A stretch of DNA of 64,000 bases from Desulfurella acetivorans A63 (GCA_000517565.1 CP007051.1:310001-374000), one strand, 5' to 3'. Counted from the stretch's first letter, positions 8,306 through 17,106 are shown. Notes: generated by a model from the letters alone, not told the origin. Made by a program: numbers and translations.

Positions 8306-8740
8306 ATGAAAAGCTTTGTGGCAAAAAGTGAGCCAACAGATAAAAAATGGTACTTGATAGATGCCAAAGGGGTTGTGCTTGGTGATTTATGTGTAAAAAT
8401 CGCAAATATCATAAGAGGCAAAAATAAACCAACTTTTACACCAAATGTTGATTGTGGAGATTTTGTTGTAGTTATTAACGCTAAAGATATTGTCCTAACA
8501 GGGAAAAAGCTCGATCAAAAAAAATACTTTACTCATAGCGGTTACATAGGTGGTATAAAGGAAATTACAGCAAGAAAGTTGTTAGCTAAAGATCCAGAGC
8601 GTATGATTAAACACGGTGTTTGGGGTATGTTACCAAAAAATAGGTTATCAAAAAGACTCATTAATAAATTAAAAGTATATATAGACGAAAACCATCCACA
8701 CAAAGCTCAAAAACCTCAAGAGATAAAAGTAGGAGAATAA
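8306..8740 (+). CDS. rplM: Ribosomal protein L13
   Basis: 50S subunit protein, 144 residues with the chosen start. The ATG was preferred over a TTG two codons upstream because GGGAGG lies eight bases before the ATG but only two before the TTG. Family motifs: WYLIDAKGVVLGDL, ARIIRGK-like NIIRGKNKPTFTPNVDCGD, and GMLPKNRLSKRLINKLKVY near the C-terminus. It is followed one base later by rpsI, the conserved L13-S9 pair. Confidence 0.95.
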   Translation: MKSFVAKSEPTDKKWYLIDAKGVVLGDLCVKIANIIRGKNKPTFTPNVDCGDFVVVINAKDIVLTGKKLDQKKYFTHSGYIGGIKEITARKLLAKDPERMIKHGVWGMLPKNRLSKRLINKLKVYIDENHPHKAQKPQEIKVGE

Positions 8741-8741
8741 A

Positions 8742-9131
8742 ATGGATAGGTATTACGCTACAGGCAAAAGAAAAACTGCAGTTAGTAAGGTTTGGCTTAA
8801 AGAAGGTAGTGGAATTATTCGCATTAATGGAAAATCGCTAGATGAGTATTTTGGTGGACTTAATAGTTTAAAACTTATAATTGAACAGCCATTTAAAGTA
8901 ACAGGTTATGAATCGAAGCTTGATTGTGATTGTCAGGTTTTAGGTGGTGGCCTTTCCGCACAAGCGCAAGCAATAAGGCATGGCATAAGTAGGGCTCTTG
9001 TTATGTTTGATCCTCAAGCCCGCAATATTTTAAAGCCTCTAGGTTTTTTAACAAGAGATCAACGCAGTGTAGAAAGAAAAAAGTATGGCTTGAAAAAGGC
9101 ACGCAAATCTTTCCAATGGTCAAAGCGATAA
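8742..9131 (+). CDS. rpsI: Ribosomal protein S9
   Basis: 30S subunit protein of 129 residues. It has YATGKRKTAVSKVWLKEGSG at the N-terminus, GGLSAQAQAIRHGISRALV in the middle, and the basic C-terminal tail GLKKARKSFQWSKR that reaches the P-site tRNA. It pairs with rplM and is followed after nine bases by argC. Confidence 0.96.
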   Translation: MDRYYATGKRKTAVSKVWLKEGSGIIRINGKSLDEYFGGLNSLKLIIEQPFKVTGYESKLDCDCQVLGGGLSAQAQAIRHGISRALVMFDPQARNILKPLGFLTRDQRSVERKKYGLKKARKSFQWSKR

Positions 9132-9140
9132 AATTTATTT

Positions 9141-10148
9141 ATGCTACGTGTTGGCATAGTAGGTGTAAGTGGCTTTACAGGTTTGGAGCTTGTCAAGTTA
9201 CTTTTACACCATCCTTTGGTTGAAATAGACTATCTTTCAGCAAGAAGCCATGTAGGGCAACCGTTAAGTGATATTTTTCCTTCTTTAAAAAATATTTGCG
9301 ATAAAATAATAGAACCCATAGATGAAAACAGACTTAGCAAATTGGATGTAGTTTTTTTGGCTTTACCACATGGTATATCAATGGAATTTGTTTGTAAGCT
9401 ATTTGGAAAGGTTCGCATTATTGATTTAAGTGCAGATTTTAGGTTACCTAAAGATTTGTATGAAAAGTGGTATAAACCACATTTGTGCCCTAATCTAATA
9501 AAAGAAGCAGTTTATGGTTTGCCTGAATTAAATAGAGAAAAAATTAAAAAAGCTAAACTTATTGCAAACCCTGGTTGCTATGCAACAGCTAGTATTTTGG
9601 CTATACTGCCTTTTTTAGATATTATTGAAAGTGATGTTATTATTGATGCAAAAAGCGGTGTAAGCGGAGCTGGTAAATCGCTTAGAGAAGATTTACTTTT
9701 TAGCGAAGTAGAGTCTTCTTTTAAGGCATATTCGGTTGCAAAACACCGTCATCAACCAGAAATAGAATATACACTTAGTTTAGTAGAGCCTGTAAAAGTT
9801 ACATTTGTTCCGCATTTGCTTCCAATAAATAGGGGAATTTTGGCTACAGTATACGCGAAGCTTAAAGGTTTTTTTGATGAATCTTATCTATTTGAAAAAC
9901 TCGAAAAGTTTTATAGAAATGAATTCTTTATAAGGGTTTCTAAAAGTTTGCCTCAAATTAACAATATTAGCGGGACGAATTTTTGTGATATATCTTTTGC
10001 ACTTGATAAAGAAAATAATCGGCTTATTATATTAAGTGTTGTTGACAATTTACTAAAAGGTGCAAGCTCACAAGCTCTACAGAATATGAATATTATGTTT
10101 GGTTTAAAGGAGGAGGAAGGCTTAAAATTAAAGCCGTATTACCCATGA
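9141..10148 (+). CDS. argC: N-acetyl-gamma-glutamyl-phosphate reductase
   Basis: NADPH-dependent reductase of arginine biosynthesis converting N-acetylglutamyl phosphate to the semialdehyde. The N-terminal Rossmann loop is GIVGVSGFTGLEL. The active-site cysteine is C146 in IANPGCYATAS, and VSGAGKSLRED and HRHQPEI match the family (type 1). The 335 residues are complete. It overlaps argJ by four bases. A weak Shine-Dalgarno and tight spacing after rpsI suggest read-through from the ribosomal promoter. Confidence 0.95.
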   Translation: MLRVGIVGVSGFTGLELVKLLLHHPLVEIDYLSARSHVGQPLSDIFPSLKNICDKIIEPIDENRLSKLDVVFLALPHGISMEFVCKLFGKVRIIDLSADFRLPKDLYEKWYKPHLCPNLIKEAVYGLPELNREKIKKAKLIANPGCYATASILAILPFLDIIESDVIIDAKSGVSGAGKSLREDLLFSEVESSFKAYSVAKHRHQPEIEYTLSLVEPVKVTFVPHLLPINRGILATVYAKLKGFFDESYLFEKLEKFYRNEFFIRVSKSLPQINNISGTNFCDISFALDKENNRLIILSVVDNLLKGASSQALQNMNIMFGLKEEEGLKLKPYYP

Positions 10149-11347
10149 ATTGCAAAATTACAAATGATGGATTTGATATATTTAAATCAGTAAAAACTTC
10201 TGCCATTAGGTCTGGCATTAAAAAAAAAGGCGAGGATTTAGCTCTAATTTATTTTGAAAGGCAGGCAACTTTTGCTGCTGTATTTACTACAAATAAAGTA
10301 AAAGCACACTGCGTAATTTACGATGAAGAACTTTTAAAAACTCAGCAAAATATAAGAGCAGTTTTAATAAATAGTGGCAATGCCAATGCATGTAATATAA
10401 ATGGCGCTCAAGCTATACAAGACGTAACAAAAGCACTTTCAACTGTGCTAAATATTAAACAAAACGAGATTTTTATAGCTCAAACCGGTATAATTGGCGA
10501 AGAGTTTCCAACAAAGAAAGTAACAAATGCTCTAGCTAAGCTTAAAAATAATTTAGGTAAAAATTCACAAAATTTAGCAAGAGCTATTTTAACTACAGAT
10601 AAAATTCCAAAAATTATATCAATTGAGTGCGAATATGCTGGTGTGATATTTCATATAGGTGCTGTTGCAAAAGGTGCCGGCATGATTCATCCCAATATGG
10701 CAACAATGCTTTCTTTTATTGTTACTGATTTAAAAATTACCCAGAATATTTTAAAAGTAGCCCTCAAAGAGGCTGTTGATAAATCTTTTAATAGAATTAG
10801 CGTAGATGGTGATATGTCTACAAACGATACAGTTTTTATTGCCAGTCTAAATAAAGTAGGAGATTTAATAAACGAAGAAAACGAATTTTATAGATACTTT
10901 GTTGATAAGCTTACAGAGTGTTGTGTGTATCTTGCAAAAGAAATAGTAAAAGATGCGGAAGGTGCAACAAAGTTTTGTGAAGTACTTGTTTTTGGTGCAG
11001 ATAAAGATGAAGATGCGCAAAAAGTAGCACGTAGTATAGCTAATTCCTTACTAGTAAAAACTGCAATATTTGGCAAAGATCCAAACTGGGGTAGAATTAT
11101 TGCAGCTGTTGGATATTCTGGTGCAAATATTGATGTAGAAAAACTCGAGATTAAAATTGGTGATTTTTTGGTTTATTCTTGGGGTAGACCGCAAGAATTT
11201 GATAAAATTGCCCTTCTTGAATACATGAGACAAAATGATTCAATAAAAATATATATAAACTTAAATATTGGCGCATCAAACTTTAATTTATACTTCAGTG
11301 ATTTGACATACGAATATATAAAAATTAATGCACAGTATCATACTTGA
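10145..11347 (+). CDS. argJ: Glutamate N-acetyltransferase / amino-acid acetyltransferase
   Basis: ArgJ transfers acetyl from N-acetylornithine to glutamate, closing the cyclic arginine pathway. It is made as a precursor that cleaves itself before a threonine. The motif KGAGMIHPNMATMLSF is present, with T187 as the expected nucleophile after A186. SGNANACN, AQTGIIGE and the C-terminal DPNWGRI segment are also present. At 400 residues it is full length. Whether it also makes acetylglutamate from acetyl-CoA (bifunctional type) cannot be told. Confidence 0.95.
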   Translation: MNCKITNDGFDIFKSVKTSAIRSGIKKKGEDLALIYFERQATFAAVFTTNKVKAHCVIYDEELLKTQQNIRAVLINSGNANACNINGAQAIQDVTKALSTVLNIKQNEIFIAQTGIIGEEFPTKKVTNALAKLKNNLGKNSQNLARAILTTDKIPKIISIECEYAGVIFHIGAVAKGAGMIHPNMATMLSFIVTDLKITQNILKVALKEAVDKSFNRISVDGDMSTNDTVFIASLNKVGDLINEENEFYRYFVDKLTECCVYLAKEIVKDAEGATKFCEVLVFGADKDEDAQKVARSIANSLLVKTAIFGKDPNWGRIIAAVGYSGANIDVEKLEIKIGDFLVYSWGRPQEFDKIALLEYMRQNDSIKIYINLNIGASNFNLYFSDLTYEYIKINAQYHT

Positions 11348-11350
11348 GCC

Positions 11351-11378
11351 TTGACATTTTGATAATTATTATTAAAAT
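11351..11378 (+). promoter_or_regulatory. Promoter of the oxygen-defence operon
   Basis: TTGACA, 16-base spacer, TAAAAT, immediately after argJ. The spacer contains the PerR-like palindrome listed separately. A leader of about 30 bases follows to an AAGGAGG ribosome-binding site. Confidence 0.6.
11360..11374. promoter_or_regulatory. PerR-box-like operator
   Basis: A 7-1-7 inverted repeat, TGATAAT-T-ATTATTA, with one mismatched arm position. It resembles the PerR box consensus TTATAAT-N-ATTATAA and lies between the -35 and -10 boxes, where a bound repressor would block RNA polymerase. The regulator gene is not in the window. Confidence 0.5.
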
Positions 11379-11413
11379 TATATTAGAATAGTCAAGGTTA
11401 AAGGAGGCGTAAA

Positions 11414-11524
11414 ATGGCAGTTTACAAATGTGAAAAATGCGGTTACGAGAAAGAGTCTAAGTGTAAGCCCAGAAAATGCCCACAATGCGGTAGTAAAGAT
11501 TCATTTAAGAAAAAGGAGGTATAA
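11414..11524 (+). CDS. RCKP-type rubredoxin-like microprotein
   Basis: A 36-residue protein with two zinc/iron-knuckle pairs, CEKCGYEKESKCKPRKCPQC. C6 and C9 plus C22 and C25 can form a rubredoxin-like Cys4 site, with an extra C17 in the SKCKP motif that names this family. AAGGAGG lies upstream, and the last codons contain the GGAGGT that serves the rubrerythrin gene. It is probably a metal-binding electron-transfer or chaperone partner of the rubrerythrin system. Function is not established. Confidence 0.8.
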   Translation: MAVYKCEKCGYEKESKCKPRKCPQCGSKDSFKKKEV

Positions 11525-11526
11525 GT

Positions 11527-12030
11527 ATGGCAAAGATGACGGAAAGATTTTTATGGGAAGCCTTTGCAGGTGAATCTCAGGCACACATGAAATATTTAAA
11601 TTATGCAAAAGCAGCGGAAAAAGAAGGAAAGACAAACATTGCAAGACTATTTAAAGCAATTAGCCAGGCAGAAGTAATACATGCATCGGGACATCTAAAA
11701 TTATTAAACGGTATTGGAAGTACACTAGATAATGTTAAAAGTGCCTGGGAAGGCGAAAATTTTGAAAGCGAAGAAATGTATCCTGCTTACGAAGCTGTAG
11801 CAAAAGAGCAAAATCAAGATAAGGCAGCCAAGTGGATTAACCAGGTTTTGCAGGTAGAAAAAGATCACAGAAGCTTGTATGAAAAAGCCAAAGAAGCTCT
11901 AGAGCAAAATAAAGACGCAGATTTCAAAGATATATTTTTATGTAGCGTATGTGGTTATGTAGCATTAGATAAAGCACCAGATAAATGTCCAGTATGCGGC
12001 GCACCAGCTAGCGCTTTTGAAAAATTTTAA
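11527..12030 (+). CDS. rbr: Rubrerythrin (NADH-linked peroxidase)
   Basis: Diiron protein that reduces hydrogen peroxide in the anaerobe cytoplasm, receiving electrons from rubredoxin or Hrb. The N-terminal ferritin-like bundle holds ligands in GESQAHMKY and [10 protein letters not shown] plus a second E..H pair near residues 95-115 ([11 protein letters not shown]). A C-terminal rubredoxin-like Cys4 site follows at about 139-160 ([19 protein letters not shown]). The 167 residues fit the classical form. Confidence 0.93.
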   Translation: MAKMTERFLWEAFAGESQAHMKYLNYAKAAEKEGKTNIARLFKAISQAEVIHASGHLKLLNGIGSTLDNVKSAWEGENFESEEMYPAYEAVAKEQNQDKAAKWINQVLQVEKDHRSLYEKAKEALEQNKDADFKDIFLCSVCGYVALDKAPDKCPVCGAPASAFEKF

Positions 12031-12041
12031 AGAAGTTTACT

Positions 12042-12713
12042 ATGAATGAAAAAGCACTTTTTTTAATTAATTATGGATTGTATATAGTAGGTTCCAAAAA
12101 GGATAACTTAATTAATGCACAAATTTCAAATACTGCATTTCAAATTACAGATAATCCCAATACTATAGCCATATCTATTAATAAATCCAACTATACTCAT
12201 GAATTTATTGAAGCAAGCAAATTATTCACTATTTCTATAATAGCTAAAACGGCACCATTATCGCTTATTGGCAATTTCGGTTTTAAAAGTGGCAGGAACA
12301 TTGATAAGTTTGAAAAAATAAGTCACTTGTTAACGCCAAACGGATTACCTGTTGTGCTTGAGCATACGCTTGGCTATATAGAATGCCGTGTTATAAATAG
12401 TTTAGATGTATTTACGCACACACTCTATATTGGCCAAGTAATTGATGCTGATATATTTAAAAAAGAGGAACCAATGACGTATGCTTATTATCATGAGATT
12501 AAAAATGCTCAGGCGCCAAAATCTACACCAATTCATGAAGAATCAAAAATTAGAAAAAAGTATGTTTGCAAAGTATGTGGTTGGGTTTATGATCCGGAAG
12601 TTGGCGATCCAGATGGTGGCATAAAACCAGGTACCGAATTTGAAGATATACCAGATACCTGGGTATGTCCAGTTTGCGGAGCAGCAAAAAGAGATTTTGA
12701 ATTATTAAAATAA
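12042..12713 (+). CDS. hrb: Flavin reductase-rubredoxin fusion (high-molecular-weight rubredoxin, Hrb)
   Basis: Two-domain electron carrier. Residues about 1-160 form an FMN-binding flavin-reductase-like domain ([27 protein letters not shown]). Residues 170-223 form a complete rubredoxin with [18 protein letters not shown] and [13 protein letters not shown]. In Moorella, Hrb passes NADH electrons to flavodiiron protein, and both genes lie in this block. It is the likely donor for rubrerythrin, Sor and FprA here. Start ATG is 11 bases after rbr, with a weak AAGAAG upstream. Confidence 0.88.
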   Translation: MNEKALFLINYGLYIVGSKKDNLINAQISNTAFQITDNPNTIAISINKSNYTHEFIEASKLFTISIIAKTAPLSLIGNFGFKSGRNIDKFEKISHLLTPNGLPVVLEHTLGYIECRVINSLDVFTHTLYIGQVIDADIFKKEEPMTYAYYHEIKNAQAPKSTPIHEESKIRKKYVCKVCGWVYDPEVGDPDGGIKPGTEFEDIPDTWVCPVCGAAKRDFELLK

Positions 12714-12725
12714 AAGGAGGTTTTT

Positions 12726-13085
12726 ATGTCAAAGTTAGCAGATTTTGTAAAATATGAGGCAGATGAAAAAAAGGAAAAACACGTGCCAGTTATTGATGCA
12801 CCAGATACTGTTAAAAAAGGTGAGTTTTTTAGCGTAACCGTAACTGTAGGAAAAGACATACCACATCCAAATACAAAAGAGCACTATATTGGATGGATCG
12901 AAGGTTTTGTTGTACCAAAAAGTGGTGTAGCAAAATCAATAGGAAAGTTTATTTTTGAACCAGAAGTAACAGATTCTACGGCAACTTTCAGGATTAGGCT
13001 CGAAGAAGATGCAACGCTTTTTGCCTGGGGTTACTGTAATATTCACGGTGTATGGGAAAATTCAAAAGCAATTAAAGTAGAATAA
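12726..13085 (+). CDS. sor: Superoxide reductase (class II desulfoferrodoxin/neelaredoxin)
   Basis: Reduces superoxide to peroxide without releasing oxygen. The center II iron ligands are all visible: H19, H47, H53, H107 and C104 (motifs EKHVPVI, HPNTKEHYIGW, GYCNIHG). The catalytic lysine just before H19 (K18) is also present. The N-terminal desulforedoxin Cys4 domain of class I is absent, so at 119 residues this is the one-iron class. It has a strong AAAGGAGG ribosome-binding site. A terminator closes the operon just downstream. Confidence 0.94.
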   Translation: MSKLADFVKYEADEKKEKHVPVIDAPDTVKKGEFFSVTVTVGKDIPHPNTKEHYIGWIEGFVVPKSGVAKSIGKFIFEPEVTDSTATFRIRLEEDATLFAWGYCNIHGVWENSKAIKVE

Positions 13086-13094
13086 AATGTTTTT

Positions 13095-13120
13095 GGCGCG
13101 CTAATTTGCGCGCCTTTTTT
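13095..13120 (+). terminator. Intrinsic terminator after sor
   Basis: GC-only 7-base stem (GGCGCGC / GCGCGCC, 6-base loop) followed directly by six T. It separates sor from fprA, so fprA is reached by partial read-through or an unseen promoter. Confidence 0.9.
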
Positions 13121-13135
13121 ATAAGGGGGTAAAAA

Positions 13136-14341
13136 TTGAAAGCAGGAAGAGATCCATTTGAGGTAAAAGATGGTATATATTGGGTTGCGACACTTGATCC
13201 TGAATTAAAGATATTTGATATCATAATGCGCACAGCACATGGCTCAACGTATAATTCTTATTTGGTCAAAGGCACAAATAAAAAGGCTATAATTGATGCC
13301 GTTAAGGAGCCCTTTTTTGAAGGTTTTCTTGAAAATTTAGAAAAATTAAATGTTAAACCAGAAGAAATTGATTATTTGGTTGTAAATCACAACGAGCCAG
13401 ATCACTCAGGTGCTTTGCCCGAATTACTAAAGTATATGCCTAATGTTAAATTGGTTGTTAGCAAACAAGGTAAAGTTTTTTTGGATAATATTATCAATAA
13501 AAGCTATGATTGTATAGAAGCAGATGATAATTTAGAAATTGATCTAGGTGACAAGACGTTGAAGTTTATTATAGCCCCATTTGTCCATTGGCCAGATACA
13601 ATGTTTACATATGTGCCAGAAAGTAAGGTACTTTTTACATGCGATTTTTTAGGTAGCCATTTTTGCGATGAGAGGATGATTGATACACAAGTAGAAGATT
13701 TTTCTGAAGATTTTAGGTTTTACTTTGATGGTATAATGAGGCCGTTTAAAGAGTATGTATTGCAACACATAGAAAAAATTGAAAAGCTCGATATAGATAT
13801 TATAGCACCAAGTCATGGTCCAATTCTTACCCAGCCAAAGCACTATATTGAGCTATATAAACAATGGTCTCAACCTATGCAGGAAAAATTAGCTGCTGTA
13901 CTTTATGTTTCTGCATATGGCTATACGAAGAAATTGGCTCAAGAAATAGCACGTGGTATACAATCAGAAGGTGTAAAAGTAATAACAAAAGATATTGTTG
14001 ATGTTATTGAAAAAGAAAAACCGTACCTTTTGGATACAGTGCAAAGAGCATCTTTAGTTGCTGTCGGCTCTCCAACAATAAATGGAGATGCGGTAGAGCC
14101 AATCTGGGAATTTCTATCAAGCCTTGCTACAATTAAAATTAGAGGCAAGATGGGATTTGCTTTTGGATCCTACGGCTGGAGCGGTGAAGCTTCAAAGCTT
14201 ATTGCTCAAAGAATGAAAGATATAAAGTTTGCTATGCCACTTGAGCCATTCAGAGTAAGATTTAGACCAACTGACGAAGATTTACAAAAAGCATTTGAAA
14301 TTGGCAAGCAATTAGCTCAAAAAGTTAAGGAGATGCCATGA
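13136..14341 (+). CDS. fprA: Flavodiiron protein (A-type, oxygen reductase)
   Basis: Reduces oxygen to water (or NO) in anaerobes. The N-terminal metallo-beta-lactamase-like domain carries the diiron site HNEPDHSG (H85, E87, D89, H90), then VHWPDTMF, TCDFLGSHF and APSHGP with the remaining His/Asp ligands. The C-terminal flavodoxin domain is at about 255-400 (VSAYGYTKKLAQ, SPTINGDAVEP, GSYGWSGEA). The 401 residues match type A without a fused rubredoxin; a separate rubredoxin follows in the same unit. Start is TTG with GGGGGT five bases upstream. It overlaps the next gene by four bases. Confidence 0.93.
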   Translation: MKAGRDPFEVKDGIYWVATLDPELKIFDIIMRTAHGSTYNSYLVKGTNKKAIIDAVKEPFFEGFLENLEKLNVKPEEIDYLVVNHNEPDHSGALPELLKYMPNVKLVVSKQGKVFLDNIINKSYDCIEADDNLEIDLGDKTLKFIIAPFVHWPDTMFTYVPESKVLFTCDFLGSHFCDERMIDTQVEDFSEDFRFYFDGIMRPFKEYVLQHIEKIEKLDIDIIAPSHGPILTQPKHYIELYKQWSQPMQEKLAAVLYVSAYGYTKKLAQEIARGIQSEGVKVITKDIVDVIEKEKPYLLDTVQRASLVAVGSPTINGDAVEPIWEFLSSLATIKIRGKMGFAFGSYGWSGEASKLIAQRMKDIKFAMPLEPFRVRFRPTDEDLQKAFEIGKQLAQKVKEMP

Positions 14342-14775
14342 GCCAAAAAATTATTGATATTTTAAACGAAGCTATTCAATCAGAAATTGGTGCAATTATG
14401 CAGTATATGGCTGGTCACTATAGAATGCCAAAGGATAAGCACCCGGTTATTAGGGAAATGCTTGAGCGTATTTCTGTTGAAGAAATGAAACATGCAGAAA
14501 GTTTTTCCAAACGTGTAGTAGCGCTTGGAGGAAGGGAAGCCATAACGCCAGACATAGTCCATTTTTCTAACGATTTAGTTGAAATAATGGACTTAAACGA
14601 AAAAGCAGAAGATGGTGCCATAGAAATGTATCAAAAACACATAAAAATATGTGAACAGGAAAACGATCCTGAAACAAAAGCTATTTATGAAGATGTTTTA
14701 AAAGACGAACTAAGGCATAAAAAAATATTTGCAACATTTAAGAAACTTTTAGAATCAAACCAGGAGGGTATATGA
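14338..14775 (+). CDS. Ferritin-like diiron protein (bacterioferritin/rubrerythrin-like)
   Basis: A 145-residue four-helix bundle with paired carboxylate-histidine motifs. E16 lies in [12 protein letters not shown], with EEMKHAESF (about 48-56) in the first half. [11 protein letters not shown] and DELRHKKIF (about 121-129) lie in the second half. This is the ExxH pattern of ferritin-like diiron sites. It is shorter than bacterioferritin and lacks a rubredoxin domain. The fprA overlap and rubredoxin downstream indicate iron storage or peroxide removal. Exact subfamily is uncertain. Confidence 0.75.
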   Translation: MSQKIIDILNEAIQSEIGAIMQYMAGHYRMPKDKHPVIREMLERISVEEMKHAESFSKRVVALGGREAITPDIVHFSNDLVEIMDLNEKAEDGAIEMYQKHIKICEQENDPETKAIYEDVLKDELRHKKIFATFKKLLESNQEGI

Positions 14776-14939
14776 AAAAATACAAATGTAAAGTATGTGG
14801 CTACATTTATGATCCAGAAAAAGGCGATCCCGATGCTGATGTTCCACCCGGTACACCTTTTGAAACACTTCCTGACGACTGGGAATGCCCAGTATGTGGA
14901 GCTGCTAAAGTAGACTTTGAACCTTACGAAGAAGGTTAA
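14772..14939 (+). CDS. rub: Rubredoxin
   Basis: A 55-residue single-iron electron carrier. [19 protein letters not shown] and the second knuckle [14 protein letters not shown] give the Cys4 iron site; the spacing and [15 protein letters not shown] are standard. The start overlaps the ferritin-like stop by four bases and has GGAGGG six bases upstream. It is the likely electron donor to FprA and rubrerythrin. Confidence 0.95.
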   Translation: MKKYKCKVCGYIYDPEKGDPDADVPPGTPFETLPDDWECPVCGAAKVDFEPYEEG

Positions 14940-14945
14940 TTTTTT

Positions 14946-14989
14946 GCCGACAAAACAATATCTATAATGTTTTGTCGGCTTGTTTTTTT
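14946..14989 (+). terminator. Intrinsic terminator after rubredoxin
   Basis: Perfect 12-base stem (GCCGACAAAACA and its complement, 10-base loop) followed by a run of seven T. The tail overlaps the stop codon of the convergent lipoprotein gene by two bases. On the minus strand there is no T tract, so it acts on the plus-strand operon only. Confidence 0.92.
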
Positions 14990-15431
14990 ACTGAGCGGGG
15001 CAAACCTCTTTAACGATATTACTTATTAACTGTCCATTCTGCCAAGTTTTGATTCTAACTTTTTTACAACCTGTTTGTGGGTTATAACCAATTGGTTCTG
15101 CTTGGACAACACCTTGTGTTCCATCATTAGTTGTTGTTTCATATCGAACAGGCTGGTTATATTGGGCTGCTTGCTGGGCTGATTGGGCTTGTATCTGCGA
15201 TAGTGTATAACCTGCAACTGCACCGATCGCTGCACCTATTGCTCCACCTTTCCATCTATTATCTGGACTTAGTAAAGCACCAGCAACAGCACCCAGTAAA
15301 GCACCGGCACCAGCACCCTGGTATCCTTGTTGTGTGGGTTGTTGTAGGGTTTGGCAGCTTGTTAAGTTTAGACTTGTAGTTAAAAGAGTCGCTGCTAAAC
15401 CTAAACTTACGATTTTACCTTTAATGTTCAT
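14988..15431 (-). CDS. Glycine-zipper outer-membrane lipoprotein
   Basis: A 147-residue lipoprotein. The signal peptide ends in a lipobox LTSC at about residues 23-26. A glycine zipper follows (GAGAGALLGAVAGALL, GGAIGAAIGAVAGYTL), the pattern of the 17-kDa antigen/YMGG family thought to insert in membranes. The C-terminal domain has two cysteines (GCKKV, EVCPAQ) and resembles the surface-antigen end that follows such zippers. It has its own promoter and AGGAGG ribosome site. Likely structural in the envelope; partner unknown. Confidence 0.8.
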   Translation of the reverse strand: MNIKGKIVSLGLAATLLTTSLNLTSCQTLQQPTQQGYQGAGAGALLGAVAGALLSPDNRWKGGAIGAAIGAVAGYTLSQIQAQSAQQAAQYNQPVRYETTTNDGTQGVVQAEPIGYNPQTGCKKVRIKTWQNGQLISNIVKEVCPAQ

Positions 15432-15459
15432 AGTTTCCTCCTTTGTATTTTTATTTATT

Positions 15460-15488
15460 ATTATACACTAAGGTCAAATTAAGGTAAA
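15460..15488 (-). promoter_or_regulatory. Promoter of the glycine-zipper lipoprotein
   Basis: Minus-strand TTTACC, 17-base spacer, TATAAT, about 30 bases before the start codon. Confidence 0.75.
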
Positions 15489-15496
15489 GAGAAAAA

Positions 15497-17059
15497 CTAC
15501 ATTTCCGATATAATAATTTTTTGCATTTTTTGTGTTTTAGTTTTAATAAAAGGCAAAAAAATTAAAAATACAAGTATAATATACGTCATTAAATGAAAAT
15601 CATCCTGGAAAGCCATTATAGTGCTTTGTGCATTGATTGTATTGTTTATTAAGCCTATTGCTTTGTTATAGCAAATTGTAGGATTAAAACCACCATAAGT
15701 AAATAGATAACTAGAAAGTATATGAAGATAATTTTGAAAAATAGGATTTGAAGCAGTTATGTTGCTAACAAGGACACCTCTATGGAAAGCTTCACGATGA
15801 GCTAGCATAGTAGAAGCCATAAGTGATATACCAAAACTTCCACCAATACTTCTTGCAAAGTTTAACACGCCACTTGCTTCTCCCATATCTTCATTTTTTA
15901 AAAAAATAAACGCTATTACATTGATAGGAATGAATATAAGTGGCAAACCTAAACCAATAAGTACTCGTCCAAGAAGCAAAAAATAGGGTGAAGCGGTTAA
16001 GTTAATTTGTTCCATTAAGTATAATGCATAAAGTCCAATTATCACGCAAAATATTATAAGGATTTTAAAACCTAATTTTTTTGATACTCTACCAATAAAT
16101 ATAACTGTAATAAGACTGGCAATACCGCCTGGCATCATAATAAGACCACTTTTATAAGCATCGTAGTTCATTAATGTTTGCATAAGCTCTGGTAAAAGAG
16201 TTAACGTAACAAAAAACAAAAATCCCAAAAAAAACATAGCAATTGTTGCTATAGCGTAGTTTCTATCTTTAAGTAAACTCATTCTGATAATTGGTTTGTC
16301 TGAAAAATAATTTTTTATCAAAAACATTGATATAAAAAAGAAACTCAAAAGAGCCAAAATTACAATAAAATTTGAATTAAACCAATCATCTTCTTGTCCT
16401 CTATCTAACATTACCTGGAGCGCGCCAATGCCTATTGCAATAAAGCTTAAAGCCACATAATCTAATTTTAAGGTTTTATTTGCTTTTGCATATGGTGGAT
16501 CAAATATAAACAGTAGTGTCATTATTGTTGCTAATATACCAAATGGTACGTTAATCAAAAACATCCATCTCCATGAGTAACTATCTACAATCCATCCACC
16601 TATTACAGGTCCCAAAATAGGTGCAAATATAACGCCAATCGAAAAAATACTCATGGCTTGGGCTCTTTTTTCTAAAGGAAAACTCTCCATTAGTATTGCT
16701 TGGGATATGGGTTGCAAACCACCGCCTGCAAAACCCTGTATAGCTCTAAATAGCAATAATAAATCAAGAGTTGGAGCAATACCACACAAAAAAGAACTCA
16801 CAGTAAAACCAATTATGCTTATAAGAAAGTAATTTTTTCTGCCAAATTTATTTCCCAAAAAACCTGTTATGGGCAAAATTATACCACTTGCAGCTAAGTA
16901 AACAGTAAGTGTCCATGTAGCATCATCTGTTGTTACAGATAATGGACCTGCCATGTAAGAAAGTGCCACAGTAACAATAGAAGTATCCATAAGCACCATA
17001 AAAGTAGGTAGCATAACAGTTAAAGCAATAATATATGGATTAACTTTTCTATCTTGCAT
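15497..17059 (-). CDS. DHA2-family multidrug exporter (EmrB/QacA type)
   Basis: A 520-residue inner-membrane MFS protein with about 14 transmembrane segments, the DHA2 layout. Motif A is GNKFGRKNYF after TM2. The motif C-like antiporter region is APILGPVIGGWIVDSYSWRW, and the family segment MDTSIVTVALSYM is in TM1. It exports drugs or metabolites by proton antiport. No EmrA-type adaptor lies next to it. It follows the cupin gene after about 100 bases that contain a promoter. Substrate unknown. Confidence 0.88.
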   Translation of the reverse strand: MQDRKVNPYIIALTVMLPTFMVLMDTSIVTVALSYMAGPLSVTTDDATWTLTVYLAASGIILPITGFLGNKFGRKNYFLISIIGFTVSSFLCGIAPTLDLLLLFRAIQGFAGGGLQPISQAILMESFPLEKRAQAMSIFSIGVIFAPILGPVIGGWIVDSYSWRWMFLINVPFGILATIMTLLFIFDPPYAKANKTLKLDYVALSFIAIGIGALQVMLDRGQEDDWFNSNFIVILALLSFFFISMFLIKNYFSDKPIIRMSLLKDRNYAIATIAMFFLGFLFFVTLTLLPELMQTLMNYDAYKSGLIMMPGGIASLITVIFIGRVSKKLGFKILIIFCVIIGLYALYLMEQINLTASPYFLLLGRVLIGLGLPLIFIPINVIAFIFLKNEDMGEASGVLNFARSIGGSFGISLMASTMLAHREAFHRGVLVSNITASNPIFQNYLHILSSYLFTYGGFNPTICYNKAIGLINNTINAQSTIMAFQDDFHLMTYIILVFLIFLPFIKTKTQKMQKIIISEM

Positions 17060-17106
17060 TTCTATCCTTTATAAACAAAATAATAAAAAAATCATAACAG
17101 ATTTTA

